DNA of 64,000 bases, taken from positions 5,279,374-5,343,373 of the forward strand of contig NC_084762.1 of the NCBI RefSeq assembly GCF_028858725.1. The letters are read 5' to 3'. The position numbers were made by a program, and so were the translations under genes. Source of the DNA: Colius striatus. Lineage: Eukaryota > Chordata > Aves > Coliiformes > Coliidae. Under the pieces are notes generated by a model. That model was not told the origin of the DNA. It saw only the letters and a list, made by a program, of their open reading frames with translations, and made no database searches. Within the stretch, counting starts at the first letter, position 1; each line of letters starts with the position of its first letter. Shown here in pieces: positions 40,021-53,200 of this stretch.

Positions 40021-41192
40021 TGGCTTTTTAAATCTTTAAAACTTTATTCGTACTATGTGCTGAAATAGTACAAATGTATACAACACTCCACCTTTGTTAA
40101 AAAAGCATGTACAGTACGGACTACAAAGTAGAATCAAAGGGCTAAACAGGAAATTACCCCTTTATTTGGGCTCAGAATCGATATGAAATAAATCTATGGC
40201 TTTGCTCTGTGGACGTATTTGAAATTGAATAAGTCCAACAAATGTGGGGAAGATATTTCGTAACGAATGTGAGGTACAGGAGCGATATTTTAAAGGAACG
40301 TAAGGAAGCTGGCTGGTATCTGACATGTATGCCTCCCTCAGTTTGCTGAATAGGATGCAAGATACAATGGGAAGTTGTAAAGAATGATAGATTGTCTCAC
40401 CAAAAAGAGAAATTGAAAAAATGGCAATCCAAGGAGACAAAAACCTTCAAGTGATTTGCTGCAAAGCTTTAGCTAAGATGAAGCTTTCAGCTTAGAAAGA
40501 ATTACTCATTTGCAAGAGATGAGAGGCAACAACAAGTCTGTGGACCATAATAGAATCTCACCTCACAGAAAACACAGGGATCTTCCAAATACACATATTA
40601 GAAAAGTGCTTGATTAAAATACCTGTTCTTTTGTCTTCTGTTAGCAAAATGTATTGCTGAAAGTTGTCCTTTTCTGCTCGTTTAAAACAAACCCCGCTAT
40701 GATTGCCACAGGACTACAAGGACCTGCATACTTCCTAGGGGTACTGCATCATACAGCAATCACTTAATAGGTAAAAATAAACATCTTGAAGTCTTAATGC
40801 TGCTTTTGACTAGCAGAAATGTAAAAAGGAATGCACTGAAGCGAGATGATGACAAGCAAGTGCACCATGCAGTGTTTTGGCTTAATGTATACAGTGTTTC
40901 AAACCACTGGTGTGACTGGAGGGTGAGGGGTTTAATCTATTACATTCACACGAAATCATTTGGAATTAAAATCCAAATATGTGAAGGCAAACTTGTGTGG
41001 AAAGGTGAAAAGTACTGGGATGCCTAACAAAAGGGTGCCAGATGTGTTATTGTTTCTAGCATGCAGAGCTAATGCTTGAAGGCCTATCACAGCAGTTTGA
41101 GCTACTGCTACTTCTAGTTCTTTACATTACTGCTTTGTTTATGCTGGCTATGGTCTGGTCACGGTCAGCAAGTGCTGTATGGCATTAGGAAG
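40020..41192 (-). other. CAP2: CAP2 3' UTR (inferred)
   Basis: From the CAP2 stop to the region just past the poly(A) candidate at 40043-40048. No repeat or coding frame of interest is seen. Confidence 0.55.
40043..40048 (-). terminator. CAP2: Candidate CAP2 poly(A) signal (AATAAA on - strand)
   Basis: TTTATT on the + strand, about 1.15 kb past the stop. A nearer copy is at 40161-40166. Which is used cannot be told from the sequence. Confidence 0.45.
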
Positions 41193-41276
41193 TTAACCCA
41201 CGATCTCTGCAGGTTCAGTGACCAACTTAGATCCATCCCATGCTGTCTTGAACTGTTCAGGAACCGGAAATTCTTT
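41193..41276 (-). CDS. CAP2: CAP2 last coding exon (CARP domain end)
   Basis: Encodes [20 protein letters not shown] and EPAEIVG, then TAA at 41195-41193. Acceptor TTCTTACCAG. The C-terminal strand is part of the CARP dimer and actin-binding surface. Confidence 0.96.
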   Translation of the reverse strand, partial: KEFPVPEQFKTAWDGSKLVTEPAEIVG

Positions 41277-44200
41277 CTGGTAAGAAACAAAAAGCAACAA
41301 TGACGGTTAAATAAACAGTGGATGCCTCATCAAAACTGGTGGAATACTATTAGTGCCACATGGCTGAGAAAGCATTGATAGCTCAGACATGCCAGGATTA
41401 GAGAGAAGCCTTCTTCATTACCCTAGGAAGCTATTTTACAATGCCACACAGGAAAAAGCTTCATTGCTACCCAGTTTCAAATAGCTTTGGTATGGTGCTA
41501 CTTTGCAATAATCCCTCTCACACCATTATTTGGAAGAACTAAGTAAATAAGCTGCATGTCAGAAATGACTTTAGATGCCATCAGTGTCTGGGTTGGAAGA
41601 GAGCAGAAAGGATTTAGGTGTGGGAATTTAGTGAGGAGTCTCATTTTAAGGATGAAAGCAACATTATACTATGGAGGAATAATTTAAAAAACCCCCAACT
41701 GTAATTTTAAGTGCCTTTGACTCAGAATCCCTTGTGGGGTACACAAAACAAAGCAGAACATCAAAGAGAGTCTCCTTCCACTCTGTGTATTCGGTGATGG
41801 GATGGGATTCAGAGAGGATGGGAGATGTCTTTGAGTGTTCTCTGTTCCCAGTAAACAAAAAAAACTATGTGAAGAGAAGCGTTGTTCTCATTCAAACCTC
41901 AAATAGGCATTTTGATGAGCAGTAATTTCAGCTGACACGGTGATTTGAGGCAAGGCTGATCAAAAGGACATTTTAAATTTGATTTTAGAGAAACAGGTGA
42001 ATATACACCCACTGAAAATCATTCCCTTTTTAGCTATCTGAAGCTGGGCATCCAGCAGTCACTTTTGAAAATGCGAAGCATGAGAATTCTCTTGTTCCCT
42101 GTTTCTTTCACAAAGCCTAAACCCCTCTACCAAACAAAATCCCAGACCAAAAGATCAATGAGAAGTTTTAAGTTCTGCCTATGGCCATTCAGTGCAATTT
42201 TAACACTGCTCTGTTGAGGAAACTCAGAAACTATTAGGAGTATGTTTTGCCTGCATGTGTGTGAAGTGACAGAGCATGACTTTACTAGAAATGCTGGTGG
42301 GCTCAGTATGATTGTCTCACTAGAATAGAAAGGGAGCTGGCAAAATGTACCCATTTAAATGGCTTTTAAGGATATATGCTGAAAATACTAGAAAGTAATG
42401 CAGACACTCCCCATGTCTCAACAGCTTTAGAAAGAAATAAGTATGTTATAATGCAGTATTTCATCTGATTTCAATTATCTTCATTTTAGCATCATCGTCT
42501 TCAGGCTTGAGTGCTTTTGTGTGAAGTGAGTTTCTTTGGGAGATTATGTTTAGCTGCTAAAAAAAATTAAGTGGACAAGAGATGAAGCCACTACATTTCC
42601 AAATGGAAGGAAATAAAGTCACGTCTGATCTTGGAAATTACTTTGTACCCCAGAAAATAAGGAGTTCTTCCTGCACCGAGATGTCAGTAAATAGGAATTC
42701 AGTTGTTTTGCCTCATATTTTGGTGACGCAGTATGTGTGGTATGTTAGTTTCTTTCCTAGCAGTTTAAGGGCTATTAGCTACCTAGATTACTGGGGAAGG
42801 AGGAGGAAAGCTTTAAAAATATCTCACTCACATAATCACCGTCTTGGGGGATGAGGATGTTCATCTCGGATGACTTGGCACTCACAATCTCACAATCTAA
42901 TGACTCCTCACTGAGGTAGATGTGGCAGCCTTCTGTTTTGTTAATAGAAATGGTTGGCACTTTCCCCATCACCTGCAAAATAAAATCTACTTGATATCAA
43001 ATCTTAAAATGCACACAAAGATGATGTTAATGAAATACTCATTGCCTGCTAGGTCTAATTTTGGGCACCAACATCCGATCTATGAGTCAGCTGCCTGCAA
43101 GATGTTTATATTTGATTTGTTAGACACTGAAAATTTGTGGTGGTGGTAACAAAGATCTATACACAAGAGCAAACTCAAAATACAGGAGGCTTTTATTATA
43201 TAGCTTGATGAAAGTGCTTCCCTGATTCTCTCTAATCAGCTCCAACCCAGTAAGGGCAAATGAAAGATCCCAGCATGCAGTAGTACTCAACAAGTGATTT
43301 GTAATATGTTCTGAAGACTTCAAAACTCTTCCAGGCTTTACAGCATACAATAGGAAAGGGGTTTTATCCTCTTCAGGGAAGCTACAGTTCTAAGAAAGTA
43401 CTGTGATCGATTTAATTAAATCTCTATAAAGATACTTCTTATGTCACTAAAAGCAAGCTTGATTTAATTGAGGGGAGAAAGGAAACCTTCTCTAATTCTA
43501 CAGATTAAAACATTTCTTCATGGCTAACTGGCTGCCTCGCTGGTTGTCAGTAAAAATTCTTCCTTCTCCTCCTGCCCTCTCTAGTAGACACAGCAATATA
43601 CTCAGGACAATGCATCAAAAGGGCAGAGGTTGTTCAGAGCCGTGACACAGTAACAGCATGTGATAGCTATCTACTTGTTAATCAAAGCGTGTCCCCCATC
43701 ATTCAAGTTAAGAGGATATTTTTGGTTTCAGTTCCTGAAATACAAGTGGTCTGTCCTCTTACATCCCGCCCTGATCCTGATGTCTCACCTATGTAGTAGA
43801 TTAATGCATCTTAAACGTTCTTTAATGGTTCTCATGCAATAGAGAACAAAAGGCGGGTGTGTTGGATAAATTTTGCAAACATCTGGCAGGAAAAAAAAAT
43901 ACCACGGAGAGAAAGGAGAGTGAAGCAACATGGCACTGAAGTAACTATTTATAGCTAAGTCTGCAGGATGAATTTACTGCAAGTTGTGGCATTAACACAT
44001 TGTGTATTTTGAAATTATAGGCTCAGGTCTTCAAAATACTGAGAAAACGGGAGGTGCTCAGCACTCAAACCTTGCAGAAGCTGCCTGATTCAAGCAGCAT
44101 ACAGCCAGCCTCTGCCTTCTTAAGTGGAATGCCTCTCTGCTCCATGGCATAGAAGCCTTATGCAATATTCATAGAACCTGCTTAATCAAAAGAATCTCGA

Positions 44201-47200
44201 TTCTTAGAAAAGCTATTTCCCCTTTATTTGAGTACTAACAAGCTGTGGTTTCACTATTCATTACATATGTATTTTTCAGCTTTCATGAATAGTTCTCGAG
44301 GTAATGATAAAAATAATCTAATTATTTTTCAAACCACTCGAATGCCTGGGATCTTTAACTGCCTCTGCTATAAGAAGACATGTAGTGATCGTGAATAAAA
44401 CTGGTTGTTACAGTTTCAGAAGGTGATGCACAGCTGGTGGCAACGTCAGGCACTTGCATGAGGTTCCAAATATATAAAAAAACCCATCTTGCAGCTATTC
44501 CCTGTGGTGGCTGTGACCAGTATTTCTGAAGCAGGGAGCAGGGCTGTCTGCATCTCATGTCATACAGCAGACACAGCCTTTTAAGCCAAAGACCTTGCTT
44601 TGAAGACTGATGGTTTGATATCATTTAATTAACATTTAACTTCTTTCTCACTTAAAATAATACATCCTAAAGTCCCTAGGTCATGTGCGTTGGACACAAC
44701 CCAGTATTAGAGCATGTCTAGTTTGACCTCTTTGGAAGGGGATGAAGGAAGTGCTGTAAATGTCAGGCAGGCTGTCTATATTTTGAACAGGGTTAAGTGT
44801 CCCCAGTAGAGAGAACAATATAAGGATTGAAAATACGTATATATTCTTTTCCAGAGAACCCCATGGAAGGTGATCTCTGAGGAAGCTTTGCTTTCAGGTT
44901 ATCAAAGAGAAAACCAGTAGAGGCTCACAGCCCATTTGTAGGCAAGTAACTCCATTGCTTACTAATGCCATGTGTCACGTCGCTGGCAGGAGATTTTAAA
45001 GTGACTTTATGTTGTCCTTTGACAGTCTATTTGAACATTTTCATTAAGCTGTTTTGCTTGTAAGCAAGAAAACTAGGGCCAGAAGTAACAGTTCTTACAG
45101 TGTACAGATCTCAGGTTCATGGGAACCAGAAGGGAGTGGCCTCAGGGAGGTTCATTAAGTGATGATCAGTAGTTTTCACAGGGCTTTTCTAAATGCATCA
45201 GCAGAATTTAGTGCATCTAAAGACACATTTGGATGCATCAATCTCTTGGTTTTGTTTTGCTCCTGCAAGTTTTAAGAATCTTTTGTAGCTACATGTTGAC
45301 CTTTTCTTTTTTTCCCCTGTGTATTCTCTGTGTTTTTCAAGCATCTATTTACCTGAATCTGAATATCCCTGGAATTGATCACTTCCACGATTCCCACAAC
45401 GTTGTCAAACACAAGGCCAAACTTTTTACAGTTGTCTAAAATAAAAGCAATCAAAAATAAGAAAGGCAAGATAAAAGCAAATATCTGCACACCTGCTGCA
45501 TTAACTCTGAAAAGTCCCAGTCTTGCAGCACGTAGCTGAGCGACGTTACCCACGTGATCAATCCATTACAGTGAATGGAACGAATCAGATGCATTATTAA
45601 TCACACAAGTCATTTTTTCCTCAGGATTGGCATTTAAAACCCAGCTGAGCTCTCCACTCACCGATAGTAATCGAGTTGATTTTTCCTCTTATCTGAAGTG
45701 TAGATTTGTTACACTTAAAAATGTAGGCCACTTGCTTGAGTTCAGTGTTGTTAATGACCAGGTCATTCTTATCCTCTTGATATTCCTGTTTCAAAAGAAA
45801 GTTTATTTAATTGGTTGTCTTTAACTAGCTAACAGTCAGACAGAGTTTGGTACAACTTATCCTCGAGTCACTGAATCTTCAGTTACAACAGAACAATATC
45901 CTTCCTGTGGCTTAAAAGTCTAATCTGCCTGGTGATGAGATATTTCACCTAATTCACCCTTAGACAACACACGTATTTTGGAGCTGCAGACCTGTATTAC
46001 TTAACATAGACTATGACAAAACCCATTAATTTTCTTGCAAAGACATTTATGCTCATAACAAATCAAAAAATGCAGTCACAAAGCCATTGCTTGGCTCCCA
46101 CCCAATGTACATCAGCACCTTGAAGAAGCAGACAGGTATTCGTTCCCCACACATAATGGTCTAAACAACGTCTTAGGCACAGATGCAGGTGTTACCATAT
46201 ACAGGAAGGAGTAACAGGTGAAGAAATTTCCTTTCCCCCAAAAAATTTCCTTCCTGAAAGGACATTTATACCCCATGGATGTCCGGGAAGGACTAGGGAA
46301 ATTCCAGGCACTACAACCCAAAGGCAACACAACACACACAGACGGTGACTGCACCTTATGCAAACTCAACTCCTCAGTGTATATACCCTTCTGCGTGACT
46401 AAACTGCATATTGTTTCCTCCCTCTTTTAACCAACACAGTCACATGAATTTTCACTCAAGAGATTCTTTGGTATATGCTTAGAGAAAGTAATTCCCAAAC
46501 TTGAAACAAATTTGTCTTTTCCATCTGTAGACTGAGCAAAAAGAAAACTCTTCTCTACTTTTAAGCGTGGGAGACTTGTTTGCATGGGGTGAGTGACGAG
46601 AAATAAATGTGTAATTGCATTGGTTAAGAAAGGTGGAGAAAGTGCTCTGTGATAATACTGTTATCTCTCATTCACATGCATGGCTTGCAGGAAGGGATTT
46701 TAACTGAAGTTCTCCACTGGACTTGTTTCTGGGGACCTTTGCCTGAGTTTGCGAGGAATTTATATGCTGAGTCTGACATTCTCCAGATGAATTAGTGTAT
46801 GATTCTCAGGGACAAATGAATTAACTTTAGATGCTACAGAACAGTAACAGCTCAAGTGAAGCAAGGCAGAGCAATGCAAGACCAAGGCAATTTTGCAGCT
46901 TTGATTTGTTGCCCCTTGATCATGAACAGCCTTTTGCAAGATGCTTCAGTGCTCCACCTGGTTTGCAGCATGCAGGACTGTGACTGGAACTCACCACTCT
47001 CCACTTCTTTCCCTCTAGCTCCAAGACAGGGGCATGGCTTTGCTGTGGGGAATTCTTGGGAGAGGTGGGACTTGGAGTATGGCTTTTTGTCGGAGAACGA
47101 ACTGATGGACCTTGGGCACGTAGGCTGGGGTTCTTGTGAGTCTTCTGGTCGTCAGAGACATGTCGAAGCCCTTGAACAAATCAAACAGTGTGTTTAGGAA

Positions 47201-50200
47201 AGACGGTCTGTTTTCTAGTCCTAAGGGTGTTCATACTTAAGCAGGAAAGGTTCATTTCACTTGTGTGAAATTAATCTGTGAGTTTTAATTTTTTTCTGTC
47301 CTTAAGGTTTGCCTGGGTAACAACCTGAAGTGTAACTGCCTACATAATTTCAGCAGTTCATATAAAAGCTCTTTTACTGTGGATGGACTATCTTAACCTC
47401 TTTAACAGGAAATGCTGTAATGTCTTCTAGTCCTTCTCTGTAAGAAGTTCTGTGAGCTTGTGGTATAATATTTTTCCATCTATTAACAAGATTATTTTTC
47501 TCATTTATGACAATATTTGACCTGCCCCTGCAGCATTAAAGGCAGATTATCAATAGTATGTTATTGAAACTCACAAGCATCCACTTTAATTGCAACTATT
47601 CAGTATGAATACAAAACCCTTTCTTGCTGTAGTCCCCACTGAGCAGTAAGCCATACCTTTGCACCTAACACAAATCACATTTTGACACAGGCTGGCACAC
47701 TGAATGTGGATCAGAAAGAGGGATAAGTGTTTATTCCAATTGCAACTTAAGAGGTTCACCAGCTACTGGGGATTGAAGATGTCCAGCTTGCCTGCCTTAA
47801 AAGGACAGTATGAAATAGTGTGAATTTCAGGTCTGCTGAACATAGCTGGATGCTGTTGGTTCTAAAGAAGGTTTTGGTAGGCTGTCTCATCCACTGGCCT
47901 CAATGCAAGCCTCAGAAAGGTCTGAGCTGCTTAAATGTAACTTTAACATGCAGCTGAAGCTGGGTTAATACATCCATCAGCTCTCGATGTAGTTTGACTC
48001 ATGGACCAAAACTGGCTTCCTTTTCTGCTGACCTTTGGTAATCGCCTCTCCCTGGTTAAGCTGTGCAAAGAGGGCCGAGCGAGACGCGGTTCCTTCATCC
48101 TTCGCGCTTTCCGTATCAAAGATGGGGGGAGGTCCCGGCGGTGGCGGCGGCGGCGGCGGGGAGAGGCACGGCCCGCTCGTTAGAACGGATCGCATACACA
48201 TGGGCGATGCAACAGGACCCTGTCAGAGACAGATGGGCATTTTTTTACAGTGTTTCAAGGAGCACTGTATTGTGATAACTCTTATTTCTTACCATCCTTG
48301 AATGCTGGGAGTCTGCGTGACTCTAGGCAGCCACAGGGTCCGAAGAATTGGTGGCACCATAATCTAATGTAACACACTGAATCTTCCCCTGCAGCAGAGC
48401 AGGAGAAGCTGGAAAGACTAACCCTCCACACTGCTACCCTACTGCAGAACTGCTTCACCAAAACTATTTCTCTCAAATGCTTGTCAAGACTGATGTTGAA
48501 AATCTTTACTAGTAAAGACTCCATAATTTGTTCCAGCTTTTACTTCCATAAAAAGGAAAACATCTCCTTTATTTCAGGTACTAAAATGCAGTTAGCTGTA
48601 GCTTGGTGTGCACTCAGAAACATACAGAAAATGTTTTCATCAAACAACTGGTCATCAACTGTCAGTTATACATATGCAACATGTTAAATTGTATGCAGGA
48701 CGTATGACTGTTCAAGCCATCTGCAAAGATTCAAATACAGTAGAATGTAAAGCTGTGGTGATTCAGGTCTCTTATTTCCAAAATTCCCTGTTTGAGGGGT
48801 TTTAGTTCAGTTTCTCTAATAATTTTTCTCTTTTGTTTCAGTTGCAGGAGACCGCAGCACACAAGTTATGAGTGAGGGAGGCCGCGGCAAAGTAAGTGAT
48901 CCAGTCTTTCTTTCAGCTTGCATAATCAAAAGTACAGGTTTTGGTCTTGCTATAACACTTACATAGAATATTATCAGACAGAGAATGCTAATAATGATCT
49001 CATAAAAATGTGATGCATCCTAATAATAGACGTTAGATGGAAACTGAGAAACTGAAAATGACTTTTTCTGTCTTGCCACTGAGTGTCACTCTGATCCCAG
49101 CTCTGTGCAGCAGAGCTGAGCCTGTTTTAGAACTGCCGTGGAAAAAAAGAGATTGCTTCTGATGAATTTAGCTCTAGACATTGAGCATTGCACCAGTATG
49201 TATTTATTAGGTGGGCAGATACAGGGGGAAAATGACAGGGACCTACAGAGTCACATCTCCTCTAGTCGGCTACCTTTGTTATGAGAAATAGGTTGTTAGA
49301 AGTGCGTCCCTGGTCGTCAATACTGGAAATAGATATTGCTTGTCTGGATTCAGGATATTTTTAACCATTTACAATGCTAGTCCTTTCTGCTCTCCATTAA
49401 ACTGAAGCAACAAAGTATCCCATCTGGTTCACTTATCTCACAGGAGTGAAAACTGTAGCCATTTTTTATAAAGTAAGCTGTAATCCCAAACTGATCATGG
49501 GAAAGGGGCTGAGGTGCACATGCTTGGGGTTTTTTCACTCTTCAGACATAATTCTTTTTTTAAGCAAAAACAAGTCTGTCATATTTGAGTAAGTAACTGC
49601 ATTTAAACCTCTTATCATAGAATCATGGAGTGGTAGGGGTTGGAAGGGACCTTTAGAGATCATCTAGTCCAACCCCCCTGCAGGAGCAGGGTCACCTAGA
49701 TCAGGTCACACAGGAACATGTCCAGGCGGGTCTTGAAGCCCTCCAAGGAAGGAGCCTCCACAACCCCTCTGGGCAGCCTGTGCCAGGGCTCCCTCACTGA
49801 AACACTGAAATAGTTTTTTCTTATGTTTAAGTGGAACTTTTTGTGTTCCAGCTTCATCCCATCACCCCTTGTCCCATTGCTAGATAACATGGAAAAAGGG
49901 ATGCCCCAACCTCCTGACACTCTTAATCATTATGACTCAAAGTAGCACGGAAAGTGAATATTAGTTAACCTCTTAATGTAAACTCTCTATTGGCACATGT
50001 ATCTTCAGCATCTAAGTACTGCTGAATTTGAAGGAGCTGTTTATGGAACACGTTAGAGATAAATACATATAGCAAGATTCTTTGCCATATTAGTGACATT
50101 AAAATTGCCACAAAAAGACTGTTGAATTCTCAGTACTTGGGTGTGTAATGAAACTGATGTAGTGGTACAGTTTGATTGTTTTTGAAAGGATCCAAGATCT

Positions 50201-53200
50201 CTTAAGAGAATGAGCTCTCTTCTATGATAGCAAATCTTTTTGTAAACAAATGAGAAGCATCTCTTTTTCGAATGGACTGTTTATTGTCAAGACATACAGC
50301 AACTGATGGGGACTACTTCTAGAGGCATTTCATTGTTGCGTGGACACGTTGAACTCGGAGTGTTTCTGCTTACGTACTTAGTAGCTATAGATTATTGTTT
50401 TAGGCTGGGGACAACTTCACCACTGGGCCCTCAATTTACAGTATCTGTCTTCCTGCTTCTGCTAATGCCAGTAATGTTACCTCCAGCAGAGTCAGCACAA
50501 CTGTGAATTACTGTAATAAAAAAATGAATGTAAGTGGATTTAGTGGCACAATCAGTTGTTGCTGCCTGAGGTACAATACACATCTTCTCTATCCCTTGCC
50601 TGCAACCATAGCAACTGAATCCACTATGTCCTGGTTATCCAGAATTATGAACATTGCATTTGCAGGGCTTTCTAAAATCCTCAGCTACCCAGGAATGGCA
50701 CTCAGTATTCACAGTGCAGCATGGACAGGCAGTTATGAATTATATGTGCTTAATGGGAGGAGATTGATAGTAGAAGTGATAGTAGTTAATAACTTGTAGT
50801 CTGAGATAAAAATCTCATTTCCTATTTTATCTCATTTCCCAAATTCCAGACTGACATCTGATTTCCCAAACATACCTTATTGCTTCCACCTGCATAAATA
50901 TAGTGCTGTGACTTTCCAGAAACTTGCACTTGTAAGACTGATTTGTTCATTTGAAATGAACACCAATTAAATTCTGCAAAGGCTGCAAAGATGCATTAGC
51001 AAAAAAAAAGATGTAGAAGTTATCTGGGTGTTCAGCATACAACACAGGCTGGTGGATCACTCTGCCAGTCTCTTTGCTTGAAGTGTCAAAGGCCATCAGA
51101 GATCATGGAGGAGACTCCAGGCTCAAATGAGACTTTCAAAGGGTGCATCAAAGGTGGTTTCTCAAATGGGAACTAAAGTATGCAAATGTCTATGTAACCT
51201 GGGTGAAAGCAAAACTCAAGAGAGATTTATCTGTGAAAGCAGATCATCTCTTTCCCACAACTTTGAAAGAATGATTTTGTGAAAGTTGGGACTAAATGGA
51301 AGGATTTAAATACAACAATCAAGTTTGGACATTGTTTTGTATGACTGGAGAATGTCTTATTTACTTTTCAAGAAAAAGCAGAGGTAAGAAAGAATCTGGG
51401 AAATCTGAAAGGAGCATCTCTCCTTTTAAAAGCAGTACTGATGAAAAGACAAGGCTAGTAAAAAACTCTCAGTCTTTGACCTGAGGAGTGAAGACCTTCT
51501 AGTCTTTGAGTGGGTTTCAAAAGTAGGGAAAAAAACCCATCCCTTGCACTCGTGCTGCTCATCTGCAGCCTCTTTCCTTTACAAACCCAGTCCCTCTACC
51601 AAAGCCAGCGTCTGTCTCCTCTGAGTTAAAAAGATTATGAGTTAGACCTGGTAACACAAGATCTGTTACAAGGTCTCAGAAGACAGTTGGGGTTCAGTCA
51701 CTCTTCCTACTTTTCCTCTTAGTTTTGTGTAGTCAGAAATAAGAGATGGAATGAACCTTTGCTGCCAACTTTTCTCCCAAATGACAAATTCTTGTCTAGT
51801 TTATGACCGAGTTACAGCTCAGCAAGCTAACAGAAGCTGTATTGTGACATTTTCAATTATGTCTGAATATCTGTGGCCATTCTGGAAGCTGCAAACAACT
51901 TCAGTCATAAATAAAGTCAGGCAAAATTCAAGGACAAATATAACGAAAAAAGATAGCTAAAGTACAGGGAGGAACTAACTGCTCTGCTGTAGATCTACTG
52001 TCTTAGAACATGGACACATCCAGCAGAAGAGCAGATCAGTCTCACTAATGAGAGACTTGCTGTACAGAGAGGTTCAGTCTCACTCTGGCTTTTGTTCACT
52101 TCTCTTTGCCATTTTGATTTACCTGACTGAAATCAAATGTTCAAGTGAGGTGAAATTCTATGTGGGAAGAGTGGCTCAGGGAAACTCTTAACAGAGCACA
52201 GAAAGCACAAAAGTCAATTGGAAATGCAGGAAACGAGTTGTTGTTTGTGCATTCCCTGCATGCCAGGAAGATGGGACCTGTGCTGCACTCAAAGCTGACG
52301 TAAAGGGCAGTTTTAGAACCAGCCTAGTGAAGTGGTTCCAAGAACTTTCTTTGTTCATTAGTTTTGACCTCTAGTAACACCTGGACCTCCAAGTTCCCAA
52401 CCTAAGTCACTGGCAATTGGTTTGCCTTCTTTAGTCACCCTTCTAAGATCCTCAGACTCTAGAATATTTCCGAACCAGACTGTTGTGCTATCTGGCAATA
52501 CTTGTGTATAGTCTTATCCGGTTTCAACTGAAGTGCCCCTCACAAAGTCCATTCATTTCTGTTCTGTATAGGGTGGTGTTTGTGAGAGCTGCTGGGAATA
52601 AGATAGCATGCTATATGCCTGCAAAAGTTCATCTATCCTAAAGCAGCAGGTGCTTACCAGCTTTGCTATTTGCAAACAACTCTTCAGATTAACTTCAAGC
52701 AGATGTTAACAACAGTGTGTCTTTACACAAAGAGCATTAAGAGCCATTTGGACTAGCAAAGGCGGTTATTTGCAAGCCGCCTTTCTTCCTCTTTTATTTC
52801 AGCTGTTTGCCTCAGTAACAGCTGCTGCTCTTACCGCTGTGCTGTCTGTAGCCATCATGTCAAATCATGCTGAGAGCCCACTGTTCCCATTAACATATTG
52901 GTGTGGTCATTTTTCCATCCTCTGCAAATACACCCCTTTGTAAGAATTATCAGGGGAGCAGACAGCTTCAGCCTTACTTGGTGAAAATGTGACACAAAAA
53001 TAAGCCATGAACTTTGAACCTGCTAGCTTTGTCTCACAGTGAGCTTGATGTGCTTTAAACCTTGCTCCTGGAGCTTCCTGAAACAGAAGGAAATGTAATT
53101 CTCTGAGTAAGGTAGTATGAAGTACAGGAGATGCAGGCCCTGCCACCTCTGTAGGGGCTGGAACATTCCAGAAATCTCCTCCCAGGGGAAAAAAATATTA

